Source: Polysphondylium violaceum (taxonomy: Eukaryota > Evosea > Eumycetozoa > Dictyosteliales > Dictyosteliaceae). Taken from it: a stretch of 64,000 bases of DNA. Below the pieces are notes generated by a model. That model was not told the origin of the DNA and made no database searches. It worked only from the letters and a program-made list of their open reading frames with translations. The position numbers and the translations under genes are program-made. The stretch is taken from assembly GCA_000277445.1 (NCBI GenBank), contig AJWJ01000035.1, positions 19,218 to 83,217 on the forward strand, read 5' to 3'. Positions 33,792-46,600 of this stretch are shown here, piece by piece; position 1 is the stretch's first letter, and every line of letters starts with the position of its first letter.

Positions 33792-34070
33792 TTAAATTTT
33801 TTTGTTTAATTCAATTGATTTTTCACTATTGTTCGAGGAAGAGGACGAGGAAAAGCCAATATCTAATAAATCAATTGAGAAACTAAACGGATTAGGAGTT
33901 TTTTGACCATGTAAATTTAAAACACTGTTTAAAGAATTTGATTGGCTGTGCTCTATACTTGGAGCTCTCTTTAAGGAAATGGCGTCCGTACTATCAAAGA
34001 AAATTTTAGCTGACATTTCTTCTTTTTGATTTAATTGTCTTCTAGGATTTCCCATCCAATGTTTACTCAT
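33792..34070 (-). CDS. Hypothetical 92-aa protein
   Basis: Starts ATG in a good A-rich context (MSKHWMGNPRRQLNQKEEMS) and ends LNKKI-stop. I do not recognise it with confidence. The N-terminal W.G..RR.L..KEE...K.FF pattern followed by a short conserved-looking SNSLNSVLNLHG resembles the N-terminal signature of some small meiotic or DNA-metabolism proteins, but the similarity is too short to name. The rest is Ser-rich. It lies between the 33.4-kb remnant and the BTB gene, all on the minus strand. Confidence 0.5.
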   Translation of the reverse strand: MSKHWMGNPRRQLNQKEEMSAKIFFDSTDAISLKRAPSIEHSQSNSLNSVLNLHGQKTPNPFSFSIDLLDIGFSSSSSSNNSEKSIELNKKI

Positions 34071-34432
34071 TTGTTTGTTAACTATTTGTAGTCGGGTATA
34101 TGTATATAAATATATATTAAATTTTTTATTATTATTAATAAAACAATAAATTTATAAAACACTATAAAAAAGCAAACAAAAATGATATACACTATATTAA
34201 AAATATTTTGTAAAAAAATAATAATAATTTATTACTACTTTAGTTGAATCTAAAAAAGGGTTCTATATTGTTGTTGTAAAAAGGTAGAGTCGCTATATAA
34301 GTAAAATATATATATAAATTAAATAGAGAAAAGAAAAATAATGAAAAAGGAATATAAAAAACATCAATTTGTTTCCTTTAAACACTAAACTATTTCCTTT
34401 TTTGTTTGTTTTAAACTGTTTTTGCATGGGAT
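34071..34432. other. AT-rich spacer
   Basis: Contains the probable promoter of the 92-aa gene and the 3' end of the BTB-BACK-MATH gene. Nothing else seen. Confidence 0.5.
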
Positions 34433-36090
34433 TTAAACTTCTTTTGCATGACCATCTAAAGCAATACATTCTAAAATATGTAATTGAACAGTGATACAGT
34501 CATTATCCAAATATCCAAGAGATTTGTCATATAAATATTTTAATTCAACCAAACCATTGCCCCATACACTCTTTTCATTGTTAAACAAAACATTTGGAGA
34601 AGATGGATATTGTCTGCAGAGCAATTTGTTTTTTTGGTTAACCAAACCAAAAAAGAAGGTAGTATTTCTTAAAAAATCATAACTCTCTCTTTCTTTGACC
34701 CTAACGGCCTCTAAATAGACAGAAAAACTATCCATGTGCTTGGCTTCACCAGCAGGATAAGCCCACATTTTCCATGTCAATCCACACATTTCAAATGTAT
34801 TGCTAACGTGTTTTTGGCCTTGGATGGCGCTAAAGTTGTGGATTGGCCATGAAACAGATTGACAATTTTTGTGCTCAGAACACTTTAAAGAGAATACATC
34901 GACACCTGGAGCAAGAGAAACCTTTTTTCTTGGATTTAATCTTGTATTTTCCAAATCTTTCTCTGACAAGGGTAACATTTTTGGTTTGGAGAGATGTCTA
35001 TAGGCCTCGATAATAAGTGAAACTGGTACTAATGGACATGGTTCAACTATATCAATCATATCTTGATAATCCATTAATGGGAATCTAATCAAATGAAACA
35101 ATTCAGCAATGCAACTCTTTGACTCTTGTTGATCATTGGCTTTGATCCATTCTAAAACTGATTTAAAAATCTCAATCTCTTTTAAAGTAATATCACTATT
35201 GTTTAAGATTTTAATCAATGTATCTTTTGAAAGTTTTGAAACTCTTTCTAAACTTAAAAAGTAATTAGAATGATCAATAGCATATTCAATATAAAGTTCT
35301 GTAAGTTCTGTTGACAAACTATCATCCTATTATTTATGTATGTATGTATTAGTATTAAATAAAATTCAATATGATAGTATTAATAATAACAACATACTTC
35401 TAATAATAACATTTCCAATGTTTCTGGTTCAATTTGTTTAATATAATCTCTACAAACTTGTTTACCATCTTCTAAAAGGAATTGATCACAAACTAAAAAT
35501 ATTTGATTAAGATTATATTGATTGACAGAGAGTTCAGAAGTATAGAGGAATATCAATATTTCAAAAAATATATCTACTGAAACATTTGGTATAACGATTT
35601 CTTGTTGGGAAGATTCTTTCATTCCATTAGTCAACAAAAGTCTAAAGTAATCAGATTTTGCTGAAACTTTACTTTTATGAGCATAAATTCTATTTTTAAA
35701 TTCTGAATCCTCATCTTCTGATGATGGACAAAATGAAACTTGTAATTGATCTGTTGTTGGAAGTAAAAATGATAAATCATGTGTAATGTTTTTTTCAAAA
35801 GATGGTTGAAGACAATCTGATTCATCGACAAATTTATATTGTTGATTTAAATCTTGTTCAATTAATTGAACACTACTAACTACTAAAATATTGTGCGTGA
35901 TTAAAGTATTAATATCATCATGTGTATATATATATATGTATGAATACCAATAATTAAATTATTATTAAAAATGATGCATACATTCAGATGAACTCCATTG
36001 ACGAAATTGTTCACTTGAAGCTGAGGAGATGTTTTTCAACTCAAGTCCAATTGGACCCATACTAAAAACGTCCATTTTCTGATCAACCAT
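34433..36090 (-). CDS. BTB-BACK-MATH domain protein
   Basis: Exons 35982-36090, 35398-35882 and 34433-35326 join in phase (…SSE/L/VSSVQLIEQ…; …LLLE/DDSLSTEL…), giving 495 aa. A BTB/POZ domain occupies about residues 60-190 (DLSFLLPTTDQ, YAHKSKVSAKSDYFRLLLTNGMKES, LIFLYTSEL). The BACK domain follows (ALDHS-type: YAIDHSNYFLSLERVSKLSKDTLIKIL; EIFKSVLEWIKAN). The C-terminal ~170 residues form a MATH domain (WPIHNFSAIQ, FEMCGLTWKMWAYPAG, SFSVYLEAV). Such proteins act as cullin-3 substrate adaptors, the MATH domain binding the target. In dictyostelids this architecture is expanded. A substrate cannot be inferred. Confidence 0.88.
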
Positions 36091-39000
36091 GATTGATAAA
36101 AATATATTAATACACAATGATTTTAATAAATATTTAAATATAAAATTATATTGTAGAAATAAGAATATAAATAAAAGATACAAAAAAAACAAAAAATAAA
36201 AGAGAAAAGAAATTTGTATATATATTTCTTTCTTTTTTTTTCTTTTTTTCTTTTTTTTTGTTATTTTTCCTTAACAGATACACAATAGTCGAATTAATTT
36301 AAAATTTTTAAAATTTTTTAAAAAACAAATAAAAAGATAAACTAATAAGGGAAATTATGAAATGTGTATAGAGTAAAAAAAAAACAGAGAAATCAAGAGA
36401 TACTTGAAATATTATGGCTTAATGTGACTATTGGCGGTAATGTCTTTAATTGACTTAAAATTGGAAATGTGTTTGGAAAAAAAAAAAAAAAACTCTTTAA
36501 AGGGGTTTATGGGGGTGTGTGTGAGGAGTGAATGTATGTGTGTGTTATTGTTAATACAATCAACACCAAACAGAGTAAATAACCAAACATAGCAAATAAA
36601 AAAAACATACTATAGTGTGAGGATATTGTTTTTTAGATCACTAAAGATAAGTATATTTACAACAATATATTGAAACAAAGAATAATAATCACCAAAGTAA
36701 AAGAAATTTAAAATGAAGAGATTAAATTTAAAAAAAGAATGATAACACCTATTTGAATATGTCCCTCCCCCCTCCTTTGTTGTATAAATATGGTAGTGGT
36801 GTAGAGTAGGAAACCATATGAGAATGATTATATAGAACATATCATTATTAATTAATACAATTCTCTTAATAAACATATATCACACCCACACCTGTCTATC
36901 ATCTCGAGTATATTATCAAGAAGCACGATTTTTTTACCCCTTGACATCTCCCTGTCTCATTTTATGCAATATAGTTTTTATGATTCTTGTGAAAATTAAA
37001 AATGTGGTGGGTGAGTGGGTTTAAAAATATTAAAAAAAAAAAATTTTAAAAGTAGGATTGTCAATTTACACAAAAAAAAGTGTGTGATTGATTAGGAATA
37101 ATAATATTGTATTAGATAGAACCCCTCACCCACTCTTTTTCTCCGATGTCTTTTTTTGTTGTTGTTATTCTACACATTCGATTAATTAATGGATAATTTT
37201 ACGATGTGTATAAGGATGAAGATGATGACGACGATGATGATGATTTTGATTATAATTTAAATTAATTTCAATTAAATCACACCATGATCCATCTTTAATA
37301 CTCGAAAAAGAATAAGATTAAGATTAAGAATAAAAGAAAAAGAGGTAATAAGGAAATATTATTATAAAAGTAAAACATGTTATTATGACTATATGAAGTA
37401 CATACATAGTAACATGCCATTTTCTTGAGAGTAAAAACAACAACAAAAACAATTTAGTCGAAACAAAAAAAAAAGGATGATTTCTATTCTTTTTTGAACA
37501 AAATTGTAATGACAAGAAACTCTAATACTTTTAGAGCAATTTATAGAAAATATAAATAATAGAAATAAATCAATAAATGAATAAAAAATCATGACATTGG
37601 GCTACCTCTATCATTACCACCACTCACACACACACTCGCACTCGCACACATAAAATACTGACAGCCCATAAAAATAGATCTTTGGTCGATAGGAGCCAAA
37701 AATGATATTTTTGATTTGAAAAAAAATTAAAAAAATTTTTTTAAAAAAGGTGGGATCACATGTGATGATGAATAAAAATAATTCGTATCGGGGGAGGGGA
37801 GGCAATATAAATAGGCGTGTCTTTGTGAGGCCTCCTCTATCAATTGAGTCCCGTCTCGGTGTGCCTTTAGAAAAGAATAGCACAATATTAAAACAAATGG
37901 GCACACATAAACAGAAACAGTATCATTCAAAAAGAGGAAAAAAATGAAAAAAGAAAAAATGAAAAAAGGTGTGAATTATGATGTGATTTAGCTGGGATAT
38001 CGAGTGCCTCGTGTAGAGTTTGCTTTGTATGCTTGTTGCTCTTTTTTTTTTATTCCTTTTGTTTTGTTTTTTTTTTTTTTCCCTTCCCTCTTCTTTCGGA
38101 TTGGGGGGAGATTTTTAATGAAAAATTTTTTAAAAGCAACCAACCTAAGCACAATCACACCTACACGAGAACAGCGCACAATGGAAGGAGTCCCCATCAT
38201 AGACAAATGAGAGAAAGAGGTAGCCATTTACGCAAAAAAGTAGAAGCGTTGAAAATCGTTTAAATGGCTTACGATGTCATCTAGAGAGGAAGGTGATGGC
38301 TGGAGCTGGAATAGTATATTGTTTCCATTAAATCATACTAGTCAATCTCGATCACAAGGTTTTGACCGACCCTGTCGACAGGCCCAACCTTCAAGATTGA
38401 TTATGATTGATTGACAACATTTTAAATGCTATTTTAACCACATGAGCCTTTCCCTGAGGATGACATCTCTTTTTCATTTTTAACATGGTTTAAACAAATT
38501 TAAATAAAACATTAAAACACACAAACCTAAATGTTTAAATAACACATTGATGGAAAGAGTACCAAATCACAATTTTTCTTTTTTTTTTTTTTTTTTGTTA
38601 TGAAAAAAAAAAACATAAAATATCTTAATGGGTGGAATATCTGGTAAAAATTTTCAAGACTTTGTGGAGGCTCGCAAAAATAAAAAAAATAAAAAAAAAC
38701 AATAAATGATAAAAAAGCGATTAGAGTGCAAACTTACATCATAGGTAACCATCATTTTTGCTGTTTTTTAAAGAAAACTCGACTTTTGTCTGGAGTGGCG
38801 CAGTTGTTTTGAGATTTGATTCTTTTAAATACACAATTATATAATACAAAGTAATAATAATAAAACACACATACACGCACGCACACTAAAATGTTTTTTT
38901 GATTTAATCTATTATATAAAAAGGTAAATCAAATAAATTGTAAAATAAGGTCCAGGACTCTTTTTTTTAGTTGTTAAAATGTCCTCAAAAAAAATTAAAA

Positions 39001-40804
39001 GAAATAGGGATGAAAAATGAAAAAATGAAAAAAAACAACTGTTGGACACAAAATAAATTCAAAGATTGAGGAATGTCGTTGTTGAGGCGAAAAAGGTTAT
39101 ATTAATACACAGTCAATGGGATTGAATAAAATCAAGGGGGTATATTTGGAGTTATGTGATGAACTCTCTTTCATGTGGTAGTTGAAAAATATGGTCCAAA
39201 GTGGATAGAGAATGGTGTATCTTGTGATTGGGAGAAATTAAAATTTTTAAAAAATCCAATTTAAAATATTGTGTTTTGGGTATGAGTACCTTTTGGAGGG
39301 AACAAAGGAAAAATCAATTCCCTACCTAATATAAATTTCAAACTTAAAATTGAAAAAAGAAAAAAAAAAAAAATACAAGTTGTGGAGGCTTATGATTGGT
39401 TATTAAAAACAATAATAATTGCAAAAATAAACAAAAAAATGATGGCTATAAAAGATATTTGATCAAAGTATGACTATGAAAGGGTAAAAGGAGGAAAAAA
39501 CCTTTTTTTAAATTAAATTTCATACCCTCTCTTTTTCAACATCCAATAAAATCTGATTTGTTTGAAAAGTTGGTTAGGTGCAACAGTTCACCCACCTTTT
39601 TAAAAATTGAATTTACCTTTTTTGGACTTTTACAAAATTATCCTCCCAAAAAAAAGATTTTTTTCAATTTTTTTTTACTTTAAAAGGTAAAAATTGCATA
39701 GTTGCCTTTGAAGGAACAATTGTATCATAGATGGGAAAAAATATCAAAACACCTTTTAAAATTAAAAAATTTACTAACCTTTTTGTTGTTTAAGTTGTTT
39801 GCTTGTTGTTTGGAAATAAAATTAGAGTCGATCTTACTTAATAAATAATAAAACGATTTTTATAAAAAAAATATGATTGGTATTTGATTCAAATTAGAAG
39901 TAAAGAATTAGTTTGGGTTCAAGTGAAGGATTTTATACAAATTTTTAAAAATAGAATTAGAAAGGAACAAAAAAAAAAAAAAAACTTTAGAAATTTAATT
40001 CAAAAAAAAAAAAAAAAAAGTAAATTAAAACAAAAAAAAGAGTCGTTGGACCCAAACAAAGAAATGTAATGTAATGAAATAGTGGGATTATTGGTGGTCT
40101 TTTACAACAACAAAATTATTACAATTATGATTATTTATGATTGTGTCTGTTATTAATTAATTTACTATAATCAGCCCAATGTGTGCTGTTATGGTCCATA
40201 AATCATTTGAATCATCTCTCAAAAAAAGCAATCAAAACAAATTTGGTATGTCATCATCAAAATTACCGAGTGTTTTTAACTAATAAAACCCTAAAAAGGA
40301 CATATGATTTGATAGATCAATTGACGAGACTACTTTATTGGGAGATTTTCAATTATAATAAATAATGGGTGTAGTGATTTTAATTGGAGGATAATTTTAG
40401 TTTTGTAAGAAATCACACACTCACACATTCAAAGGTTTTATTGCAATACCACCACACCAATGAAACACACTTTGAAATGGTGTTGTTATTGTTCATTTGT
40501 AGAAAGTAATTTAAATAATGGGTGTATAGTATCAATAAAATGATTTATAAATCACTTGTGATACAATTTTGGGTGGTGTGAAATTAAAGGAATTGGGGCT
40601 TGTTGAAAAAGTTTTTTCCTATATTTGGTGATGTGTAAGATTGTGTGTAAAAAGAGGGATATGGTCATATGCTTAGTGGTCTCTTTAAAAAAAAGATAAT
40701 GTAACGTTTAGATAATAAAATAAAAAGGAGAGAATAGTATTAGGTATATATGTTATTTTGTTTTTACACCTCTTTAAAGACTATAAGATTAACTTTAAAT
40801 TAGT
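36091..40804. other. 4.7-kb gene-poor region
   Basis: No frame on either strand has protein-like composition. Most of it is A/T runs, but two islands have clearly raised GC: 37740-37890 and 38150-38470. The second is a candidate structured RNA (separate entry). The first includes a GTGATGATGA motif (about 37763), GGGGAGGC facing GCCTCCTC across a 26-base loop, and read on the minus strand ends in CCACC followed by T6. Remaining sequence has simple repeats. Confidence 0.5.
38218..38475 (+). ncRNA. Candidate Pol III-type structured non-coding RNA
   Basis: A closing helix pairs GATGTCATC (38273-38281) with GATGACATC (38459-38467), extended inward by GGAA/TTCC and GGCT/AGCC. Immediately after the 3' strand is a T5 run (38470-38474), like a Pol III terminator. 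Inside, a long hairpin is nested: CAATCT/AGATTG, AAGGTT/AACCTT and CCTG-TCGA-CAGG (38343-38399); another arm pairs TAGTAT with ATACTA. Just upstream AGCCATTT (38222-38229) pairs with AAATGGCT (38262-38269), possibly a 5' domain. TGGCTGGAGCTGG is box-A-like. I could not match it to tRNA, 5S, U1-U6, U3, SRP, RNase P or MRP. Confidence 0.5.
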
Positions 40805-41494
40805 TTATTTGGAAGATTTCTTGTCTTTCTTTTGTTTGGATTCCTTTTGTTGTTTCTTGAAGACGATTTTAGCGGCTTTTTGTTCTTCAATTAAGAAAGC
40901 ACGGACGATTCTATTATAAGAAAGGTGAGTTAGAGATTGTGTTGTGTTTTGTGTGTCTCAAATACAATAATTACCTAGTACGAACGCATTTAGCGCATTT
41001 GGAACCACCGTAAGCTCTAGCAACGGTTCTTCTAGACTTTGGGATGTTCTTGTATTGGAATGGTCTTAAAGCTGGGATACCGGCAAGATTGTCACCGCAT
41101 TCACCACATCTTGGGACTTTACCTTGTTTACCGATGTATTGGTAGACAACACGACCACCTGGGGTTTTAACACTATATAGGTATAGATGATTAGTAACAC
41201 ATTCGTGTTGATTGTTGCTGAAAGAATCATAGGTCATGAGAGATTCTGTGTAATTAAAGATAGATTGGTTGCTATTCGGTCCTGTGTTGTAATCCATTAC
41301 TCTCTATCCATAATCAATCAACCAAACAATCAATCAATCTATCTATCATCAATCAATAATCAATCATCTCTTCTATTCAACTAACTACAACATCAATCAT
41401 ATAAGTCTATCAATATGATATGATAATACATTTTGGTCTTGTTAGAAGTGGTACGGTATGAGAGTCTTCTTCTGTAAGTTAATCTTTGAACCAT
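40805..41494 (-). CDS. rpl34: 60S ribosomal protein L34 (eL34)
   Basis: Cytosolic large-subunit ribosomal protein. Three exons: 41430-41494, 40975-41172 and 40805-40910, giving 122 aa. The start MVQRLTYRRRLSYRTTSNKT, the CGECGD and CAKCVRTR zinc-ribbon cysteine pairs, YGGSKCAKCVR and RAFLIEEQK all match eL34 of other eukaryotes; the Lys-rich tail (KQQKESKQKKDKKSSK) is normal. The first intron (41173-41429, 257 bp) is longer than most here and is open in frame from a Met at 41297 into exon 2, so a cDNA-free gene caller would wrongly start there. Ribosomal protein introns often host snoRNAs; no clear box pair was found in this one. Confidence 0.97.
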
Positions 41495-41847
41495 TGTATG
41501 TTATAGGGTGTAAGAAAGCTAATCACAACAAAACTAGGCTCGCGGCAGAAAATCAAAACGCAATGTGTAGTGAGTGAGGACAAAAAAAAAAAAAAAAATC
41601 CTTCCAAAAATTTCAAATTTAATTTAAAAAAAATAAAATTTTTAAAATCAGTCGACACACGTTACACAAAGCATTTTTTTAACATGTTAACTATTTTATT
41701 TCGTTTGTATAAGCCACACACAATTTTAGATGAGAAATGAGATGATTATAGTCTATATCTATATACAATGAGTATAAGAGTATAGTTGTTAATTAAAATC
41801 CCAATTTGTTTGTGTTGGTGGTTATTGTTATTATTATAATTATTATT
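41495..41847. other. Spacer between L34 start and fucosyltransferase 3' end
   Basis: Includes the L34 promoter with A-rich tracts (41582-41600) and the 3' flank of the fucosyltransferase gene. Nothing else recognised. Confidence 0.5.
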
Positions 41848-43403
41848 TTACACATGATGTTGATGATGGTTGTTGTCAACAATATTATTAGGTCTTGAAA
41901 TAAAAGTTTGATAAATAATTGGTAAAATGTACAGAAATAAAAATAAAAATAAAGAAATGATTGCATATTTTTGCACAACATAGAATCTTGGAGATATAGT
42001 GAATGAGTCCAACGACGAAGAGAATTGTTTGTTTGAAAAAGTACCACCAATTGAATTATTTCTTGCATATTGTCTTTCTTCAACCACTTTTTTACATATC
42101 CTACATTCAGCAGAGAGTACACATTCATGATATCTATCAATAAATTCCTTTCGTAATGGTCTCTTTTTCCAATCAAAATAAGATTCATATTCTGGTTGAT
42201 TAGTTGCCAGTTTTAATAAATGATTTGCTAAATCTTTGGGGGATGAGAAATCATCTGTTTTAATGATAGATTTATGACCAGGTAGCCATTCATCTACATT
42301 TGGTGCTCTACATTATAGTGGTTGAGGTTGAATGCATTAGTATAATGAAGGTCAATTAGACAGATAATTTACTTACCCCATATAGACAGGAAGTGATTGA
42401 CCTAAAAATGCATGAGATAGTTTTTCGCTAAAATAAAGATAGATATTGTTAGTAATCATTGAAATGTAGTGGGATCAATAAAAAACATAATACATACGTA
42501 ACATAGTCTGTATAATTATTATTTTCAAATGCCAAAATAAATTTATATTGACGAAATAGCTCTACTTTATCGATAAATCTATTCAATTCAGTGTTTCTAG
42601 ATAGTGCCTTTTCAGGTACATTTCGTAAACATAAACCATATGAATCGATTGGAATGTACTTCATTAATTCTTCAACATATTCTGTTCTTTGTTTTGCACC
42701 ACCTCTTTTACAATTACTAGCTACAAAAATTGCAAATTTCTTTCTTTCCAAAAACGATGGACCTGGTGCAATATAATCATTTAAATCAAATCCCCATCCA
42801 CACATTAAACTAATTCTAATATCTGATTGTTTTTGATAACTTATCCTCCAATCCATACTATATAATATTAAACAAAGAGACATAAATATATTAAGATCAG
42901 TTCACACAATACCTTCCCTCTCTATATATAATATATACTTACTGTGATAAATAATCTTTATCTGCTTGAATAGGGAAATAAAAAGGGGTTTCATAGGTGA
43001 TCATTGCATATTTTTGACCACATATTTTTTCAGCGGGGTATTTGGGACCTCTTTTACCGAGTTGTTGAGGTTCAAATAATACCATATCGGCTGATTTATA
43101 AAGTGATTGTTCACCTATAAACTGACAATCATAGGGACATGGTTCTTTATAGACCTGGTATCCACCCCACTTGGAATAGAATCCACTCTGTTGTCCCCAT
43201 CCTGTCCAATGATTGGCATACTCCCAGTGTAGAATTGATACACTCGAGTTCACATCTTTATCAATCAAAATATTACCATCTCCAACACATTGTTGAATCT
43301 CTGTTTTCGTTATAAAGAGTAGGGACGATATGATAAGCGTTGAACAGTAAAAACAAAATAAAAGTATCAGAAATTTTTTAAAACCAACTAAACTGTGTGT
43401 CAT
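41848..43403 (-). CDS. GT10 alpha-1,3-fucosyltransferase-like Golgi enzyme
   Basis: Four exons: 42943-43403, 42498-42857, 42377-42427 and 41848-42307, all phases consistent, 443 aa. The N-terminus is a type II signal anchor (KFLILLFCFYCSTLIISSLLFI). The catalytic core carries the GT10 donor-site signature: KFAIFVASNC, then YKFILAFENNNYTDYVTEKL / SHAFLGQSLPVYMG / APNVDEWLPGHKSII, which together match the conserved FENS..DYVTEK....AGAVPVY.GAPN block. These enzymes move fucose from GDP-Fuc to GlcNAc in alpha-1,3 linkage on glycoproteins. Unusually, a second strongly hydrophobic stretch lies near the C-terminus (VVQKYAIISLFLFLFLYILP), followed by a His-rich tail. A 51-bp exon holds part of the donor site. 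Confidence 0.9.
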
Positions 43404-43669
43404 TGTATTGTCTAGTTTACTAAATAATCATCTTCTTTACACTATCGCTATCTAATACCCAACTACAAACGAAACTTCTTTTGGTAAATATCTGAATGTA
43501 AGATATAAAATTAATATTAAAAAAACTCTCTGCTCGCAAAAGGCCAAAGAAAATTCAAAAGGAGAAATCGATTTACAAAAAAAAAAAAAAAAAAAAAAAA
43601 AAAACGAAATGTGGTGGATTTATCACATGATTTAAAATTGTACAGGGTGTTTTAGTTTATTATTGTTGT
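43404..43669. other. Spacer with 28-base A run
   Basis: Short region upstream of the fucosyltransferase, with an A run at 43577-43604 close to the 3' end of the BAH gene. Confidence 0.6.
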
Positions 43670-46600
43670 TTAAATACCACCAATGTCATCGGCTTCTTTT
43701 AATAGTGTTTGAAGTTGATAGAAATACGAGTTGATGGTAGTCTTGCTTTGTAATATTGATTCTAAAACTTGTTCGTTGCTCCAGTCGGGATGTTTAGATT
43801 TTTGAGTTCTGACATCGCCTTTGATGGTTCTAAATAGTTTGTAGGGGAAATGATGAAGTTTGTGAAACAGATTTGATCTCTTGTAACAAAATGAACCCAA
43901 ACTATACTCTATTTTTCTCTCTTCGCAGTCGGTGCCTTTTAATCTTTTTGGATTTTTAAAGATACCATTCCAAAAATCATTTACATCATAAGATTTTCCA
44001 GAGAGATAGACTAGATAGGTGGCAGTGTGTTGAGTTCTACTACATGATTTACATTTGCCTTGAAGACCTTCGACTTGTTGGAAATGATAAAATGGTCTGT
44101 GTGATAGTTCGTTGTAGAAATCAGATTGCCAAATACTACTTCTAACCATCATTTCTTTTTTTGACATGACAAGTTTGTGTATTTTTTCAATTGCTTCTTT
44201 AAAATAGAGTGAAGAGACTTCATCTTCATCAATACAGTTGATAAAATCTTTATCTAAATTACAACTGACTATGTATTGAATGAAAATATTAAATGCTTCA
44301 TCCATTGTATATGTCTTTGAATATTTTAATTCAACTTGTTTTTTAATATCATCTGGATTTTCAATATTTGATCCAAATCCTGAATTATTATTATCTTCTT
44401 CTTCTTCTTCTTGATTACTATTATCGCTATTATTACTATCATCACCACTACTGTTATTTTTCTTTTTATTATTATTATTATTATTATTACTATTACCATC
44501 ACTATTATCACTATTATCAATATTGGGTGGTTTAGGTTTTTTTGTAGAGGACTTGGAACGTTTAGTTGATGTATCTGAATCACTTGATTCTTTTTCACTA
44601 TTGGTATCTGCAGCTTTTTTAGATAATCTTGATAGTCTAGATTTTTTCTTTTTCTTTGTAATACTACTATCTTGATCACTATCATTTTTATCCTTTTTAC
44701 TACTCTTACGATGATGTTTAGCATCATTTAAATCACCATCATCTCGATCTCCTTCTTCCTGATCGCTTTCATTATTTACATCTGAAGCATCATCAACTAC
44801 AAATCCATCTCCGTAATCATAACTATCAACATCGGCATTTTCATCATCACTCTTTACATCATCTATAAAATATGAATTACCTCTTCTTCTTTGACTATTG
44901 TTTCTTCTTCTTCTTCTTTTGTCATCACTATCTCTACTTTGATTGAGATTATCATTTGAATCATCAATATCAAAAGATAATTCACCGTCGGTTCGAATAG
45001 GTATATTTCGTTTAATGGGTGAAGGGAAATCTGAATTATTCTTTAAAGGAGATAGAGTATTATTTTCAAAATAGTGAGAGATATTGCCAGATTTCTTCTT
45101 TTTTACGGGCGAAGAGAGTTTTAAATTTTCGAAAGTAGGTGATTCAACAGAGGTGAGCAGAGTAGTTTCATCAATATCATCGCTATTATTATTTTTGTTG
45201 TTTCTACTGTGGGTAGCATTGTTGTTACTACTAGAAGTATTATTACTATTGGGTTGATCGAAATTGTTTCTAGTGAAATCATCTCTTTGCTTTGGATCAG
45301 AGAAAATGAGGTTTTGAATTTTTGAAATTAATGGGGGATTTTTACTTTCTATGTGAGGATCTTCAAATTGGAGAATTTTTCTTGATAATGGGGGATCTTT
45401 GGTGAGAAAATTGACATAGTTTTGGATGTTTTTCTCTTCGGCTGCTACTTTATCAAAGTATGAACTAATCTTACCGCCATCCTTTTTTGCTAGTTTAAAG
45501 CGATTCATTAATGAATCCCTTTTGGTGGATGTTACATGTGGTGGGGTTATGGTCATTGCCGGTGTCGGGTAAGACATATAGTTATCATCCTCTAGATCTA
45601 TAGTAATTTTTTGGGGGCTTGTTGTTGAAAATTGTTGATGTTCATTAATTATTAATGGGTTTGGTGGTGAGCTTTCATAAAGATATTTTTGTTGTTGACC
45701 ATTATTATTATTTCCTTTTTCATACATATACTCATCATCATCATAGCCACCAGCCCCAATATCAAAGTCATCAGATATATTATTATTATCATTGTTATTA
45801 ATACTATTGTTTATATTTGTCATTAAAATATCTTGAATTAGGGGTGGTTTTTCCTCTTTAGTTTTTTTTGGGGAGATAAAATTAATTTCCTTTCTTGGGA
45901 ACTAGATGTAGATGTATGGTTGTTGCCTTGTGCATTGTCATCATTTTCACTATCTATATCTATGCTTATATTATTATTGTCTTTTGCTTTTTTCAATCTT
46001 TTCAATCTTCTTGGTTTCTCTTTTAAAATATCTTCTTTTTCTTCCTCCTCTTCCTCTTGTTCTATATCTTTAATAATATTATCTTTTTTTGATTTAACTT
46101 GTACATCTGCTGTTTTTGATAGCTTTTCTTTACTAGGATCATTATTACTATTATTGTTATTATTATTAAAGTCAAACTCTTCTAAATCTATAAAATCAGA
46201 CTTTCTCTTTTGAGTGGGTGTAATTTCATCTTGATCAACTACTTGTGTACTACTATTGTTTCCTTCATCTATTTGAGAAGATGTTGGTGTTGAAAATATT
46301 ATTTTATCATACATTGATCTTTTTTTACCTTTTGCATTTATTAGTTCAGCATAATCTGCATCTGAACAAAAGAATCCATTCATTGGTAATGAAGGTTTGC
46401 TTTTGATTTGATTCTCTGGTTCTATCGTACACATTGTTATTCTAGTTATATCTGTAACTTTTACTGATATTGATCTCTTTGTAGGAAATAGTTGCTTTGC
46501 ACTACTACTCTTTTTACCACATTCATCTGATCTTTGTACTATTATCAACTCTATAAACAACTGTTTGTTTGTTATGTTTTCATAAAAGCTAGATATTTTA

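Noticed and set aside
37727-38263. Overlapping short frames on both strands in the GC-raised islands
   Set aside because: No protein-like pattern; the signal there is inverted repeats, better explained as RNA structure.
38770-38830. GGAGTGGCGCAGTTG, resembling a tRNA A box or U4 snRNA 5' end
   Set aside because: No B box, no acceptor pairing and no further U4 similarity.
39884-40365. Lys-rich and Leu-rich frames in the gene desert
   Set aside because: Homopolymer-driven openings without conserved motifs.
41173-41429. L34 first intron as a snoRNA host
   Set aside because: Longer and less T-rich than usual, but no C/D pair or H/ACA boxes in the sense orientation could be defended.
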